Source: Eutypella sp. D-1
Taxonomy: Eukaryota; Ascomycota; Sordariomycetes; Xylariales; Diatrypaceae
Assembly (NCBI GenBank): GCA_023313575.1
Contig: JAJTTP010000025.1
Coordinates: 372,001-436,000, forward strand
Reading direction: 5' to 3'
DNA: 64,000 bases
Position 1 is the first letter of the stretch. Each line of letters opens with the position of its first letter. Shown piece by piece: positions 51,020 to 61,893 of the stretch. A model generated the notes under the pieces. That model was not told the origin of the DNA, did no database searches, and was given only the letters and a program-made list of their open reading frames with translations. Position numbers and translations under genes: made by a program.

Positions 51020-51976
51020 ATGCGTATCCTCATAACGGGAGCAGCCGGCTTCATAGGCCAGATTGTTGCCAAGGAACTACTGCGCGACGAGTCCAACGAG
51101 CTGATATTGACTGATGTTGTCCACCCTTCTATCCCACGAGGCGCACGATATCCTAACAAGGCGCGAACGATCAAAGCAGATTTGAATGAGTCGGCCGCGA
51201 GTGTTGTGGCTGATGGGCTTGATGCGGCGATCATCCTGCATGGGATCATGTCTGGCGGAGCAGAAGTCAACTTAGAGCTCGGCTACCGCGTCAATGTGGA
51301 TGCCACGCGTTCTCTGCTGGACGTCTTGATTAAGAGATGTCCTGGAGTCCGAGTCCTCTATGCGTCTAGCGAGGCTGTATACGGGAGTCCGGTCCCGAAA
51401 AGCAACGTCACGGAGATGGATATCGCAACGCCCGAGTGCTCATATGGCTGCCAGAAAGTCATCATTGAGACCTTCATCAACGACTACACCCGCCGAGGTC
51501 TTATAAATGGTTTCTCGCTACGGTTCCCTACCATCTCAGTGCGACCGGGTCCTCCGGCTGCAGCCGTCTCCTCCTTCCTGTCCGGCATCATCCGAGAACC
51601 TCTAAACGAGGAGACTTGCACCGTGCCGCTCAAAGACCGTGCTTGGAAACATTGGATGTGCTCCCCGAAGACTTTAGTGCACAATGTTCTCGTTGCGCTC
51701 CAGCTGCAACAGGATGCGCTCCCTCTGCACCGCCGGGCTATCAATATGCCAGGCTTTGCTGTCACTATCCAAGAGATGCTGGATGCCCTAGAGGCAGTCG
51801 GAGGCAAGGAAAAGCTGACTCTGGTGGAGGAGCAGGAATCACCGGAGCTTAAGGCACTCCTATACTCCTGGGCAGACGATTTTGACAATAGTCTGGGCTT
51901 GTCGTTAGGGATGAAGCAAGACTCTTCATTTATAGATTCTGCGCGTGATTACGTAGCTACATTAGCGGAGTCGTAG
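51020..51976 (+). CDS. D-erythronate-dehydrogenase-like NAD-dependent epimerase/dehydratase family protein
   Basis: A single-exon gene of 318 residues. The frame is open upstream to 50846, but the start at 51020 places MRILITGAAGFIG, the Rossmann GxxGxxG, at the N-terminus as in the family. Asp32 (ILTDVV) should bind the NAD ribose. The catalytic set is Ser116/117 in YASSEAVYG and Tyr142-x3-Lys146 in SYGCQK. The segments SGGAEVNLELGYRVNVDATR, LRFPTISVRPGPPAAAVSSFLSGIIREPL and WMCSPKTLVHNV match the bacterial DenD group, which oxidises D-erythronate at C2 in sugar-acid catabolism. In this setting it would make a 2-keto or 3-keto acid for cleavage. The exact substrate in fungi is inferred only. 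Confidence 0.9.
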   Translation: MRILITGAAGFIGQIVAKELLRDESNELILTDVVHPSIPRGARYPNKARTIKADLNESAASVVADGLDAAIILHGIMSGGAEVNLELGYRVNVDATRSLLDVLIKRCPGVRVLYASSEAVYGSPVPKSNVTEMDIATPECSYGCQKVIIETFINDYTRRGLINGFSLRFPTISVRPGPPAAAVSSFLSGIIREPLNEETCTVPLKDRAWKHWMCSPKTLVHNVLVALQLQQDALPLHRRAINMPGFAVTIQEMLDALEAVGGKEKLTLVEEQESPELKALLYSWADDFDNSLGLSLGMKQDSSFIDSARDYVATLAES

Positions 51977-52354
51977 ACCTATTGATGACATTGTCTTCGA
52001 CGTCAACTTTTGTGCTTGTGAGGAGCATCGTTTTCGCACCGTCTGGACCTCTGAAACCATCGCGATGAGACTTATTCAGGCCATTTATTATCTGCACTTA
52101 ATATATGAGCGCCTGAGTCGACCATGGTAAGTGTATCAAGGCTACATTAGCTCACATTAGGTTAATCTAAGGTAGCGCGATCAATTTCACGGTTATCAAT
52201 CAAGACCAATAATCTATATATCAAATATCGTGGCAAGATAATAAAACGACATGGAGGGGCCATATGAATCGAACTAGAAGATATCGGACGATTACGGCTA
52301 GAGATCATGAAGCGCATAAGTATTTGATGTTGCAAAGTGGGACTGTGAATACAT
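51977..52354. other. convergent 3' spacer
   Basis: It lies between the stops of the dehydrogenase and the aldolase. No feature recognised. Confidence 0.45.
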
Positions 52355-53270
52355 TTAGACATCAGCCTTTCCTGTTGACATAAGGTAGTCCATATGTTCC
52401 TCAACCACTTCCTGCATAGCTTGGGTCTGCTTCTCTATAACCTCCGTCAAGGGCAGCTTCCCAATGTATTCGGCGCCGACCCTTGTGTAAGCCGCGTTGA
52501 AGGGGCCGTTGACGTTCACTTTAGCGACTCCCATAGCTAATACACTTTCTGAGAAGCTCTTCTTTGAAGTAATCCTCGTGTGCACCGTGTAAAATCAACC
52601 TGACCCTATCGCCGACGGCCTCCTGGACCTGTCTCAGTCTCGGAAAGTCTAGCTGAGGGCCTTGGAGCCCATAAGGTCCGTGGACGTTGCCGAAAGCCGG
52701 CGCTAGCCAGTCAATTCCCAAATCCACGAACTCCTCCGCCTGTTCAGGGCTAGTCAGAACCTCTTCGAGGTCGACGGTGTCGGCGATGCCATCCTCACAC
52801 CCGTTGATGCGCCCGGGCTCAGCCTCGGTGATTATGCCCCGAGCATTGCAGTAAGCCACCAGCTCCGTGGTTAGGCGCCTATTCTCGTCCTTGTCGAAAT
52901 GGCTCATATCGACCATGATTCCGTCAAAGCCGCCAAGGTCGGCCGACTTCCGGATGATATCCGGGTCCTGGGCATGGTCCATGTGGACACCGACCGGGAC
53001 GCCGGCCTTGTCCGCCGCTTCGGCAGCGGCATGCAGGAGCAACCCGTCAGCATACTCGATGGTGAACGGAAATAGTTGGATCAATGCTGGGGACCGCTTC
53101 TTCTCCGCGGCGCGCACTGTCGCGATGATGCCCTCGATGTTATAGCAGCACACTCCGGCGATGGCATATCCCCCAGCAGCTGCAGCATCGACAATAGCCT
53201 TTGCACGGTTACATCTTAAACTTGCTCCAGCATCATTATTACTTCGATCTTCTGCCATGTTCTTCGTCAT
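52355..53270 (-). pseudogene. class II (metal-dependent) ketose-bisphosphate aldolase family protein with a frameshift
   Basis: The 5' frame (53270 to 52521) holds nearly the whole TIM barrel: AIAGVCCYNIEG, the zinc/catalytic HMDHAQD, IMVDMSH, TEAEPGRI, PAFGNVHGPYG and the metal-ligand LHGAHED. It then ends at CISYGSR-stop. The other frame (to 52355) supplies the expected continuation GVAKVNVNGPFNAAYTRVG and the C-terminal helix. The two are out of register by one extra base within about 52534-52540, with no room for an intron. The full product would be about 304 residues. Class II aldolases cleave or form ketose phosphates with Zn2+. Without the GxxKxN segment and C-terminus the short product should be inactive. 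A sequencing error is the main alternative. Confidence 0.85.
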
Positions 53271-53967
53271 ATTTGCGCCCTTTCTCGTGAAATTGGCTAG
53301 TATAGGTCAGTCGCTGGTGGGTGTTTGCTGAGCCGACGACGTGCGATGCAACCCAAAAAAAAAGGGAAGACCAAAAGCAAAGATTGAAAAATCACGAATG
53401 TCTGGCAGGAACCCTTCTAGGAGAGAAGCCTCCCCCTTGGAAACTCTCGGCCTTAGTGATCACTCAATTCTAGCTAACGCTGTGGTCTTGTGGGTGGTCG
53501 GAAAGGGGACAGGGGTTGAGATCGACAGGTGGGCCCGGCACATCTTTAAACTGCAGTCAATACAGAGCATAGTATCAACAGCCATGGTTCTCTGACCCAT
53601 TCCCTGTATAGTGCATATAGTACTGACCAGTTGAATCTGGTCACAAGATGCGGCGTGGTTAGCTATGTTCTGGTCGGCAAGGCACTCGATAATTCTAGAA
53701 ACGTTGGTATTGGCAACGCGAAAGTGTAGCCTAGATTCACTTCTTCGGGCGTCCACGTATACTTCGGCGGTAGCCATCTCACAGCGAGATTACCAACAGA
53801 AGCACTAGATCTTCTCTTCATCATATGAAGATAGTCATTCCATTCGTTTGGAGTACGGACGGAATCATTTTAGTGCCTCGTAGATGACAAGTCCAAATAT
53901 TCAACAGGAGCTATAGCCCAGGCCAGAGCTTCAAGAGGAACTACATTTATATCAGAGATATGTTGTT
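53271..53967. other. spacer between aldolase start and transporter stop
   Basis: It is the aldolase promoter region. A 105-codon minus-strand frame (53460-53777) beginning MATAEVYVDARRSESR has no recognised domain and may be chance or an untranslated leader. I do not call it a gene. Confidence 0.4.
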
Positions 53968-56176
53968 TCAAGCCCCCTTCTCGACTGGAAGTGGCTTTGA
54001 ACCATTGGAATCATTGACTTCAATTTCCAGGTCTTCAGCGGCATGTTCCCATTCATCGATCTCCACGACTTGGTCCCCAAACGCCGCCGCAATCTCCTCC
54101 AGAGTCTTCTGCATCGTCTCCCTACAATTAAGTAATGCTAGTTAGGACATATTCAAACTCCTCCCCTTCCACTCCCACACCTTCGGGGGTATCATTACTT
54201 ACGGGTAGTAGAAATAGACGATCACCAGATATACGGAGCAGCATCCAACAAAGACATAATAATAATTCTCGTGGATAGTTGCGAACGCAGTTGGGCCAGC
54301 TTCCGTGACTAATGTCAAAAGCCATTAGCATGTCTATCATTGACAAGCCCTACCTACTGAGCTAGCTTACCGCCAACATTCACAGTGTAGTGGACGGCCG
54401 CCGCGACACCCATGATCTTGCTGCGGATAGACATGGGTAGGACTTCGGCTCCGTACAGCCATGTCACGCTGTTGATAAGACTATCTGTAATGATGACTTA
54501 GAAAGTAGTCCAATTGGATCAGGCGAGTGATAAGGCTTACAATAGCAAACAGCGAAAAGGAATATGCCAAATATGGCGAATCCCTTGCCGACGCGGTTGT
54601 CAGTGACTTGGAACACTCGCTGAAGGACGGCACAGTATATCTCGATCGCGACCACGCAGGCAAGGCCAGCCAATAACATCCTACGAGGCCTGTCAGCCCG
54701 GTATAGTTCCTGCTTGATCAGAAATGTGACTACCTTCGCCGGCCTAGCCTATCTGGAAGGAAGTGGTTGGCGATGGTGTTGGAGATGAATGCGCATGTCC
54801 CCCAAGCCGCTGCCAGGGCTAGGACGGTCTTTCTATCGATTCCTAGAGACTTATACAGTGTTGCTTGGCAACGTCAGTAGCTGAAGTATTGTTCGGTCCA
54901 AAGTCGTATCTTACTTTGATAGTACTGGTGTTGAGCGGTTAACAGAGTCATTTTATCTTCTCCTTGAACTTGCAGGACATACATGGACCACATTTATCCC
55001 TGTAACGCTGGTCATCATCTGGATGGATACCGACCTAGAGTATGATGGTCAGAAAAATCCATCATGGAGTCCAACGCCCGAAGCAACGTACACGAGAACC
55101 CGGTGCCGGTATAACCTCCAAATCTCGGCGTAACTGGTGATCTCGCGGGCCATCTCATACTCAATCTGGGCCCTCATGAGTGCGAACTCCCCCTGGACCT
55201 CATGCGAACCGAGGTCGGACCGGATCTTCAAAAACGCGTCGCGGGCGTCCTTGACCCTGCCCTTGCGGACGAGTTCGCGCGGCGAGTTGGGCATGAAAGT
55301 CGACAGGCCGAAGAGTAGCACAATACCCCAAGGGAGCTGCAGAGCCAGGGGTACCCGCCACTGCGCCTCGCCGTAAGGGGCGAAGCTGCCGGCGAAGCCG
55401 ACCCAGTTCGCGCACATGGTCCCCGCGGAGAGACCGACGCCCGAAAGACCCCCGATCAACCCGCGCGTTTTCGGGGCGCTGATCTCCGTCAGGTAGACGG
55501 GGACTGTGGCACTCAGTGCACTGTGTAGTCTTCAGCTGTTGCTCATACTAGGTTGGGGCACGGGGGGCCATGGGTCATACCCCACGCCGATGCCTGCGAT
55601 GCAGCGCCCTGCGAGAAACATCCCTAGATCCACCGAGGCAGTCTGGATGGCGCATCCGACGGTAACAATGGTAGCCGCCAACTGCATGAAGCGAACCCGT
55701 CCGAGAAAATCAGCAACCAGGATCTGTGCTACGGAGCCAAGCGCCTCGCCGGCAATGTAGATTGCGACGACCTGGCTCAGTCGTCAACATTCATACCCCT
55801 TTACTTGTGAAAGAGGCTTTTCGCGCCTAGGAGGACCTACAGCGCCGGTAAGCCCGGCGGACGGTCTGTACATGTAGGCAACCCAGCTCTCGTGAGCAAT
55901 TGCTATCCGGTCGATTAGTCATTTCCCGAAGACAGTAAAAAAGGGGGGGCCGGTCTCCTTGAGTAAGTGAGGCAGCTGAACCCATGATTGAGCAAACTTA
56001 CTTGTGGTCGCGATTCCGGTATCAAACCCCTGGAAAGAAACCCCCCCTATAGTTAGCTTACTGGCCAGTGACTACAACTTTAGCCAGCCTTTTTGTCTCC
56101 TCGCACTTACGTAGAGGAAGGTGCCCACTGAGGCGGACAAGGCAACGCCTATAGTAAACCACGACACCTTTGCCAT
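53968..56176 (-). CDS. MFS sugar-type transporter (12 exons, one of 10 bases)
   Basis: The exons are 56111-56176, 56002-56029, 55841-55902, 55581-55771, 55092-55520, 54983-55034, 54915-54924, 54734-54863, 54541-54680, 54371-54484, 54203-54308 and 53968-54121. All junctions keep frame and give 493 residues. Sugar-porter marks are GFDTGIATT, PSAGLTGA, DFLGRVR, GRCIAGIGVG, MPNSPRELVRKGR (the PESPRWL-type signature), TGINVVHYYQTTLYKSLGI, DRLGRRRM and WLYGAEVLPMSIRSK. It is a plasma-membrane carrier with 12 predicted helices and cytosolic ends. The YYQ of the conserved GxNxxxYYQ helix is encoded by a 10-base micro-exon (54915-54924). It probably imports the substrate of the adjacent dehydrogenase/aldolase enzymes. 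Confidence 0.9.
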
Positions 56177-56312
56177 ATTTGGGTATCAACGTGGTTTCGT
56201 TCAAATCCAGATACGGGCAATGAAAATGGTAAAGTGCTCATAACTCCCTCAACCCAAGGAAACGCGATTCCCAGGGCCTGTATAGTATAGTATACGTACG
56301 TCTCGATTAAAT

Positions 56313-56332
56313 GGGGGGGGGGGGGGGGGGGG
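56313..56332. repeat. poly(G) tract of 20 bases
   Basis: An uninterrupted G20 lies 137 bases upstream of the transporter start codon. The true length is uncertain because such runs are error-prone in sequencing. It may form stacked-G structure. Confidence 0.8.
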
Positions 56333-56978
56333 TTGGTAGCTTCGAGGTTGGGGAGACCACGTCCCCTGAATTAGAGGTTGCCAAGCCGCCTAAAATATCT
56401 GCAGTTGCAGATCTGATTTTCTGGGGTATATTAGGTACATAGGCCGATCGTATTGCAGGTCAATGATTGCCCGGGGGTAGATCAGCGGGCACATGGCCCC
56501 GGGTACTGATGATGGGGATGCCTTGCCGAATCCCTTAACGAGCCGTTCCCCGCTGCGAGCCCAGCATGACTGATAGGCGGGGCCCAGGATAACTATCAGG
56601 GATTTATGTTAATCAACTAACGTAATACACACGCCGCACCGCTACCTAGAAAATTTACGCGACGGAGGACGGGATTTAGACACCGATGATGGCGTGCTCT
56701 GGCACTATTATTCCAGTGATAGTTAATGCGTACGCCTTTACTTACTCGATTAACCGGTTTGGCCCCCCATGCCGAACGGTAGCGGCAGGCTTTGTCAAGT
56801 CAGTCCGGACGTGGCAGCGCGAACCTGTTATCCTTGTTCCAATAGCAAGGAAATCGTGCTTTGAAGGAGCTGTGTCCCCGGCCGAAGTTCGACAGCGAAA
56901 GGGAAAGACACGATAACCACACTGATAGCCCAGTCAAGATACTAATTCCGCACCGCAGTTACGCCAGGCCAATACCCT

Positions 56979-56990
56979 CCCCCCCCCCCC
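56979..56990. repeat. poly(C) tract of 12 bases
   Basis: C12 in the spacer, with further C triplets on either side. Confidence 0.8.
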
Positions 56991-57568
56991 TTTCCCTTAA
57001 AAAAGAAGATTTTCCTGAACTCTCACTAATAAAACGAGACAAATAAGCATATAATCCATCCAGTACCGTCGCTGCGCCTATACAGAAAGTCAAAAGACAC
57101 AAATTCAAGAAACGTGGTAGGTAAGGTAGGTTAGTCAACAGCATCCCGGAACCGAGGAACCGGGATATCAGTATTCTCGACGCGAAAACGCGCTTGGGGA
57201 AAAAATTCAGATAGAATAGAATAGATAGATAGATAGATCTGCTGCCTACATGCCGCGCCGTGGGCCCCTTAACTACCTGATGTAGATGCAGCAGGGATCG
57301 TAAAGTGACTTTTTTGTTTACCGTCCCTCGCATCGACGCAATCACCCCATCCACACCCACGCGGGCTTTCGCGCCGCGCGGGTCGGGTGAGCAATCCACG
57401 CACGGCACGCACGCACGCGTCCACGATACCGCAAGACGGGAGGATCCAAAGTACTGCGATACCAGGTCTTCCCATCCGCTACGCCCCGCCCGCCTACCTA
57501 TCTATCTATCTACCTAACCAACTCAGACAGCCCCGTAAGGTAACCTAACCTACACCATGAACTCGTGG

Positions 57569-60417
57569 CTACCTAGGCGAGCCGTAGATATCCTTGTTGT
57601 AAGGGGAGACGCCCTTCTTGATCTCGCGGACGATCTCCGCGGCTTCCTGGGTATTGCGGGCCTCGAAGTCGTACCGTTTCGTCTCGGTTGTTTTGTATAC
57701 GAGCAGCTGGTGTCGGAGAAAGGGGGTTAGCAAAAAGGAGATTTAGGGGGGGAGGGGGGGGGGGGGAGAATTAGGTGATCCGCAGGAGTAAGCAAGCTAG
57801 CAGAAAGTGGGGGAGGGATAGGAAGCATTAAGTAAGAAACAAGAAATGAAAAAGAAAACCGGAAAAGAAAAAGAAAAAGAAAAAAAGGCTAGAATAAAAA
57901 GAAGCTTTGCTCACCTTAAAATTCATCGGATGGCGTCTAGAAACACTACACCCAACAACATTGCTAAAATGCACAGTGGTAGTCTTCCCCCCACCGCCTC
58001 CGCCTCCACCATCGCGGCTCGCGGTCTTGCCGCCAGACGAGGGCATAATGTAGACGTACTCGCCATCGATAGCGATGACGCGCTCGTTCATGCCGACGAA
58101 GCGCAGCTGTTGGCGTCGCCACACAACATAGCGTTTCTGGCTGCCGATTCCCGCGGCGGCCGCCGCCGTGCCCACCATCTCGTCCTGCTTCATCACCTCG
58201 CGGGCCAGCGGGTGCGACGAGATCGTAGCCCCGGCCGCGGCGGCAGCGGCAGCCGTGCCGACTTTACCGCCCTTCTTCCCGCGATACGACGCCGCCGCCG
58301 CCGCCGAGGACTGCGGGCTCTCGCCCCAGACGTGGGGTCTAGAGGGAAGCGAGGTTCCGGGGGAACCGGTGATGGTGAGGGGACCGTCGGTAGCGAAGCG
58401 GCGGCGGTGGAGCTCGAGGTCGGCGACGTTGCCGATGGAGGAGACGGTGCGGTCGACGTAGACGACGGCGCCGGAGCCGGGGAGCTTGAGCACGTGGCTG
58501 GTCTTGTCGAGCTGGCGCTTCTGGCACACGAGGTCGAGCACCTCGGCGAAGTACGTGTCGGTCGTCACGTCGAGCGTCACGAGCTGGCCCGCCGCCAGGT
58601 CCGACGACAGGATGTGGATCCGCAGCAGCTTCTGCTGGCCCCGGCTGGCGGCCGGCGCTGAGACCGGTGCCGCCGGCTTGTCGGCGAACGGCATGTCGAT
58701 CCGGTACGAAGTCGTGGTGATAGGGTTCCCTCGCGGCTTTGAGGGCAGGCTGGCCGCGGTCGTCTCTGCCTGCGGTGTGTTCGTGGGCGTCATTTCTTCC
58801 TCGGTCGCCTCCTCCAGGGCCTCCTGGTCGTATTCCGGCGTCTGGCTCTGGTTCTCCATGTACTCCTCTTCTGAGGCTTTAACGAGCGCGAAGTCATCAT
58901 GGGGTCGCGAGGCAGAGCGCGCGCGCGCAGCTCGGTTGTTAGCAGTGGTGAAGGAGCTCAGGGGTTTCTTCCGCTCCAGGGGCGGGAAGTCGTCGTCTAC
59001 TTCCCCGTCTTCCACCATCCTCAACGTCCAGTAATTGACGCTCATCTTATCCGACGGTATGGGAGGTTCCCGCTTTTCCTCGTGGTATATCCATAAGCTC
59101 AGGCCAATCAGCTCGGCCACGGTCACAGGTCTGAAAGTCCCGTCTGCCTCCTGGATATTGCGCCTTATGGGAACATCGAAGGGCTCGTCCGCATCTTCAG
59201 AGAAGGGCGCATAAATCTTCAAATACAGCGGATCCGGATCTCCCTGACCTGAAAGAGACGCAAACTTCTCGAATGGCATGGACGGTTTGGTCTTCTTAGC
59301 CTTGAACGCGTCCGACAGCAAGCTCCGGGGTTGAAGTGTACTTAGAGGCCTGATAGTACTCATGGGTCGCGGAGGCGGGAGTGCCTCCAGAACCTGAGGC
59401 GGTGGCGCGGGTGGAGGCTTGCGGATCGTGGACTGGCGAAGAAGCTGCTTTGGCACAGTACCGACGACCTGTTGGCTCGGAGAGGCACCGACGACGGGGT
59501 TCTCACCAGTATCGAGGATAGAAGCGGAATCGACACTTTCCACGAAGCGAGAGGAAGTATCCGACGCGTCGGAATCGTCTTCTTCCTCGAGAATCTCACT
59601 GTGTTTCCTATCGATTCCTTGGGTTGGCTCCTCCAGAATGCGAACCTGAGGTCTGCTCGCCTTGGCCGTGGCCCGCGCATTCTCCCTCTGCCTGTGGAAA
59701 CCGGAGGCGTCGAACTCGTTTTCGGACGACACCTCACTACTGGTGACGGTATCCCGACGAGCTCTCTCCTTGACGGTTTCTAAAGCCGACTGCGATCCTC
59801 GCCGAACGCCCGGAGCAGCACGGGGGGATGAGGTGGATGAGGTAGTGGCGGCTTGTTTCCGACTGGGAGAAGATCCTGCCCGGTTCCTGACGGGCATCTT
59901 GGCAAATCTTATTTGCTGAGCTGCCCTCTGATCGGATTCATCGTCACTCTCATCACTGAGATCACTACTATCATCTTCCTCTAGTTGTTCTCGCCGGCGT
60001 TCCCTCCGTCGCTTTATAGCACTTCCAGGTCCGAGGGTATCTCCTCCACCGCCGGTCAACATTCCCCCCTCGTCAGCTTCATCTTCGAGGGTCAACCCAA
60101 TGGCTCGAGGTGCGGCGTGGAAGTATTCGGAGGCGATAGCGGTGGGTATGGGAGGTGAATGGGTTCGCTTGACATGGGCAGGATTGGGACGCCAGCCTGC
60201 AGCTTTAAAGGGGGCGGTGCTGAGAAAGCTGTCGTTAATGGTGAGGAGGCGTTCTCCGACACCGTCGGCGACTTCGGTGAGATAGCTCGTCCGTAGTTGG
60301 TAGGAGACCAGACTATGTGTATAGTAGTTCAATGATCAGTATCAGTAAGAAGAATTCACGGCTCAATTATGCTAAACCTGGGACATAGACATACTCCTCT
60401 ACCTGGATAAGGGACAT
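57569..60417 (-). CDS. SIN1: Sin1/Avo1-type TORC2 subunit (stress-activated MAP kinase-interacting protein)
   Basis: Three exons, 60395-60417 (MSLIQVE plus two bases), 57915-60312 and 57569-57706, with introns of 82 and 208 bases, give 852 residues. The N-terminus continues SYQLRTSYLTEVADGVGERLL and KRTHSPPIPTA, the conserved fungal Sin1 start. A disordered acidic/serine-rich region follows. The CRIM domain (about PFEKFASL to PPLERKKPLS) recruits AGC-kinase substrates, then comes a Ras-binding-like region (LLRIHILSSDL...) and a PH domain split by the last intron (RYVVWRRQQLRFVGMNERVIAIDGEY...NFK | LLVYKTTETKRYDFEA). The PH domain has a Gly-rich insert. The protein scaffolds TORC2 at membranes for growth and actin control. 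It is a conserved housekeeping gene and anchors this end of the window as core sequence. The last intron contains a G7-A-G13 run on the plus strand (57746-57766), a C-rich tract in the transcript. Confidence 0.95.
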
Positions 60418-60899
60418 GGTGTTGAAAAACAAGATGCGACCGGGCGCATCGACTACAGTTAGGTAGCTAAGAGGTACGGGTTGATTTAAAATAATAATAA
60501 TAATATATCAGAATGATGGGCAGTTATTTTTTGATAATCAATATCGATATATCAAAATGTTCTTCTTCATGGTCATCACAGAATCCCTATTCTGGACGGT
60601 TAGGTGTAGGTGAAGGGGACATAGTTTGGTAAGCACCTTCGTCATCGTCATTACCCGTGGTGGGTGATGAAGGGACGAAGTTGAGTGAGTTAGCGTTACT
60701 AAGTAGCGTGTTGGAGTGCTCCAGGGCTGTTGGTTATAGTGGGACGTTAAAGATGTCGGGGTACAGTACCTTGAGTAAGTACTTCGTACCTGGGGGACCC
60801 TGAATTTATGTGGATCTGATTGGAGTTCAGCCTCAGCCGGATTCCCCACATCAGGAAATGCCGGGGTACATAGTACGAAGTACACAGCCTGGGAAGTAC

Positions 60900-61217
60900 C
60901 TATGTACCTACGCAAGGGCGTGAGGGAAATGATGATGAGAACGACGACCTCTCGGGAGATGACGAAGGTGACGAGGATCCTGCTGATGAGTCAATAGTGA
61001 GGCCCACACTCGGCTTCTCCGGAATCGGCCGTCCGAACAGCTTGTACAATTGTGCCTGGCGGTCGGCAGACACCTGGTTTACTGGGGGCACGTATCCCGG
61101 GGGAGGATAGCTTGGCAACGGAACGGGGGTCACAGTCCTCGGCAAGGAAATGGGAGATGTCTCAGCTTTCGCAGCGCGAGGCGTCTCAGCCCTCACAGCG
61201 ACCGACGCCAAGTACAT
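60900..61217 (-). CDS. hypothetical small Pro/Ser-rich protein
   Basis: 105 codons, MYLASVAVRAETPR... with PSYPPPGYVPPVNQ, a middle part ADRQAQLYKLFGRPIPEKPSVGLTID that looks like real coding sequence, and a Ser-rich end. No intron is needed. No domain is recognised and there is no signal peptide. It could be the last exon of a larger gene whose upstream part I cannot find, or chance. Confidence 0.35.
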   Translation of the reverse strand: MYLASVAVRAETPRAAKAETSPISLPRTVTPVPLPSYPPPGYVPPVNQVSADRQAQLYKLFGRPIPEKPSVGLTIDSSAGSSSPSSSPERSSFSSSFPSRPCVGT

Positions 61218-61677
61218 GCTAGTATGACCTCACTCGCCCCTTACCTGCCATCTGAGTGTCTCCTAGCCAGACAAGCACTGGACAAAATTACTGAGCCAAA
61301 TATCTAGGTATTAAGTATATATAATCGTAGGTTTACTACGATCATAATACGCATGATTGTTAGCCGCATAACAGGGTAACGAAATGGTTACTCAAAAGAT
61401 CAAACGTGGTTATTCTTGTTACATAATGATGCGGCCCTCATAGTTAAGTGGTCAATAAAAGGACATGGCAGGGCCTCTGGAGGCAGCACAGGCTTATGTT
61501 GCCGTCGCACAGCCAGCCAGCCAGCATCTGTCTCTTTTTCTCCTCGAAACTCCTACTAGGGACCGATGACGCGCGTCAGGATTCCTAGCATCCGTTCCCG
61601 CAGAGATGGCTTACTTATCTCGTCCAACACCGGGTTACCAGGGAATCCTGTCAACTATGTACGATTCTACTCCGGGG

Positions 61678-61893
61678 TGTTTAGTGGTTTTGGGCACAGA
61701 GTGAAAGATAGTAGCCGAAGGGTCACTGTAAAGGCGCTGTAATATAGGTAAAGGTCAAATAGTTATTGAACTCTGGCCCTCTACTAGAACCGCAGGGGGC
61801 GAAGCCCCCTACTTATAGATAATTCCAGTCTATCGTAGCCTCTAGAAAAGCGGGAGGGCGCTGCTAGCGCCCCCATCCCCTTATCACGTAACA
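61678..61893 (-). mobile_element. diverged copia-type solo LTR
   Basis: On the minus strand the 216-base segment starts TGTTACGTGATAAGGG and ends CCACTAAACA. It is flanked by CGGGG (61673-61677) and CGGGA (61894-61898), a 4/5 target duplication. About 83 bases in there is a CTATAAGTA box followed directly by a hairpin (AGGGGGC, TTC, GCCCCCT; 61794-61810), the same plan and offset as the copia LTRs at 26314 and 46233 (hairpin offset 78). A second hairpin (GGGCGCT, GCT, AGCGCCC) is at 61856-61872. Overall sequence differs from the other family, so it would be a distinct related lineage. Confidence 0.5.

Larger units (their letters stand above)
56177..57568. other. spacer with homopolymer tracts and short microsatellites
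   Basis: It holds the transporter promoter, the G tract at 56313-56332, the C tract at 56979-56990, and short GATA-type repeats near 57217-57238 and 57498-57511. No supported gene. Confidence 0.5.

Noticed and set aside
53460..53777. 105-codon minus-strand frame between aldolase and transporter
   Set aside because: It has no domain, no homology I can recall and unremarkable composition. It is left as spacer.
57846..58661. 271-codon plus-strand frame
   Set aside because: It is antisense to Sin1, driven by GC-rich codons. Composition is Arg/Ala/Gly-rich without motifs.
58486..59034. 182-codon plus-strand frame
   Set aside because: Also an antisense shadow of Sin1.
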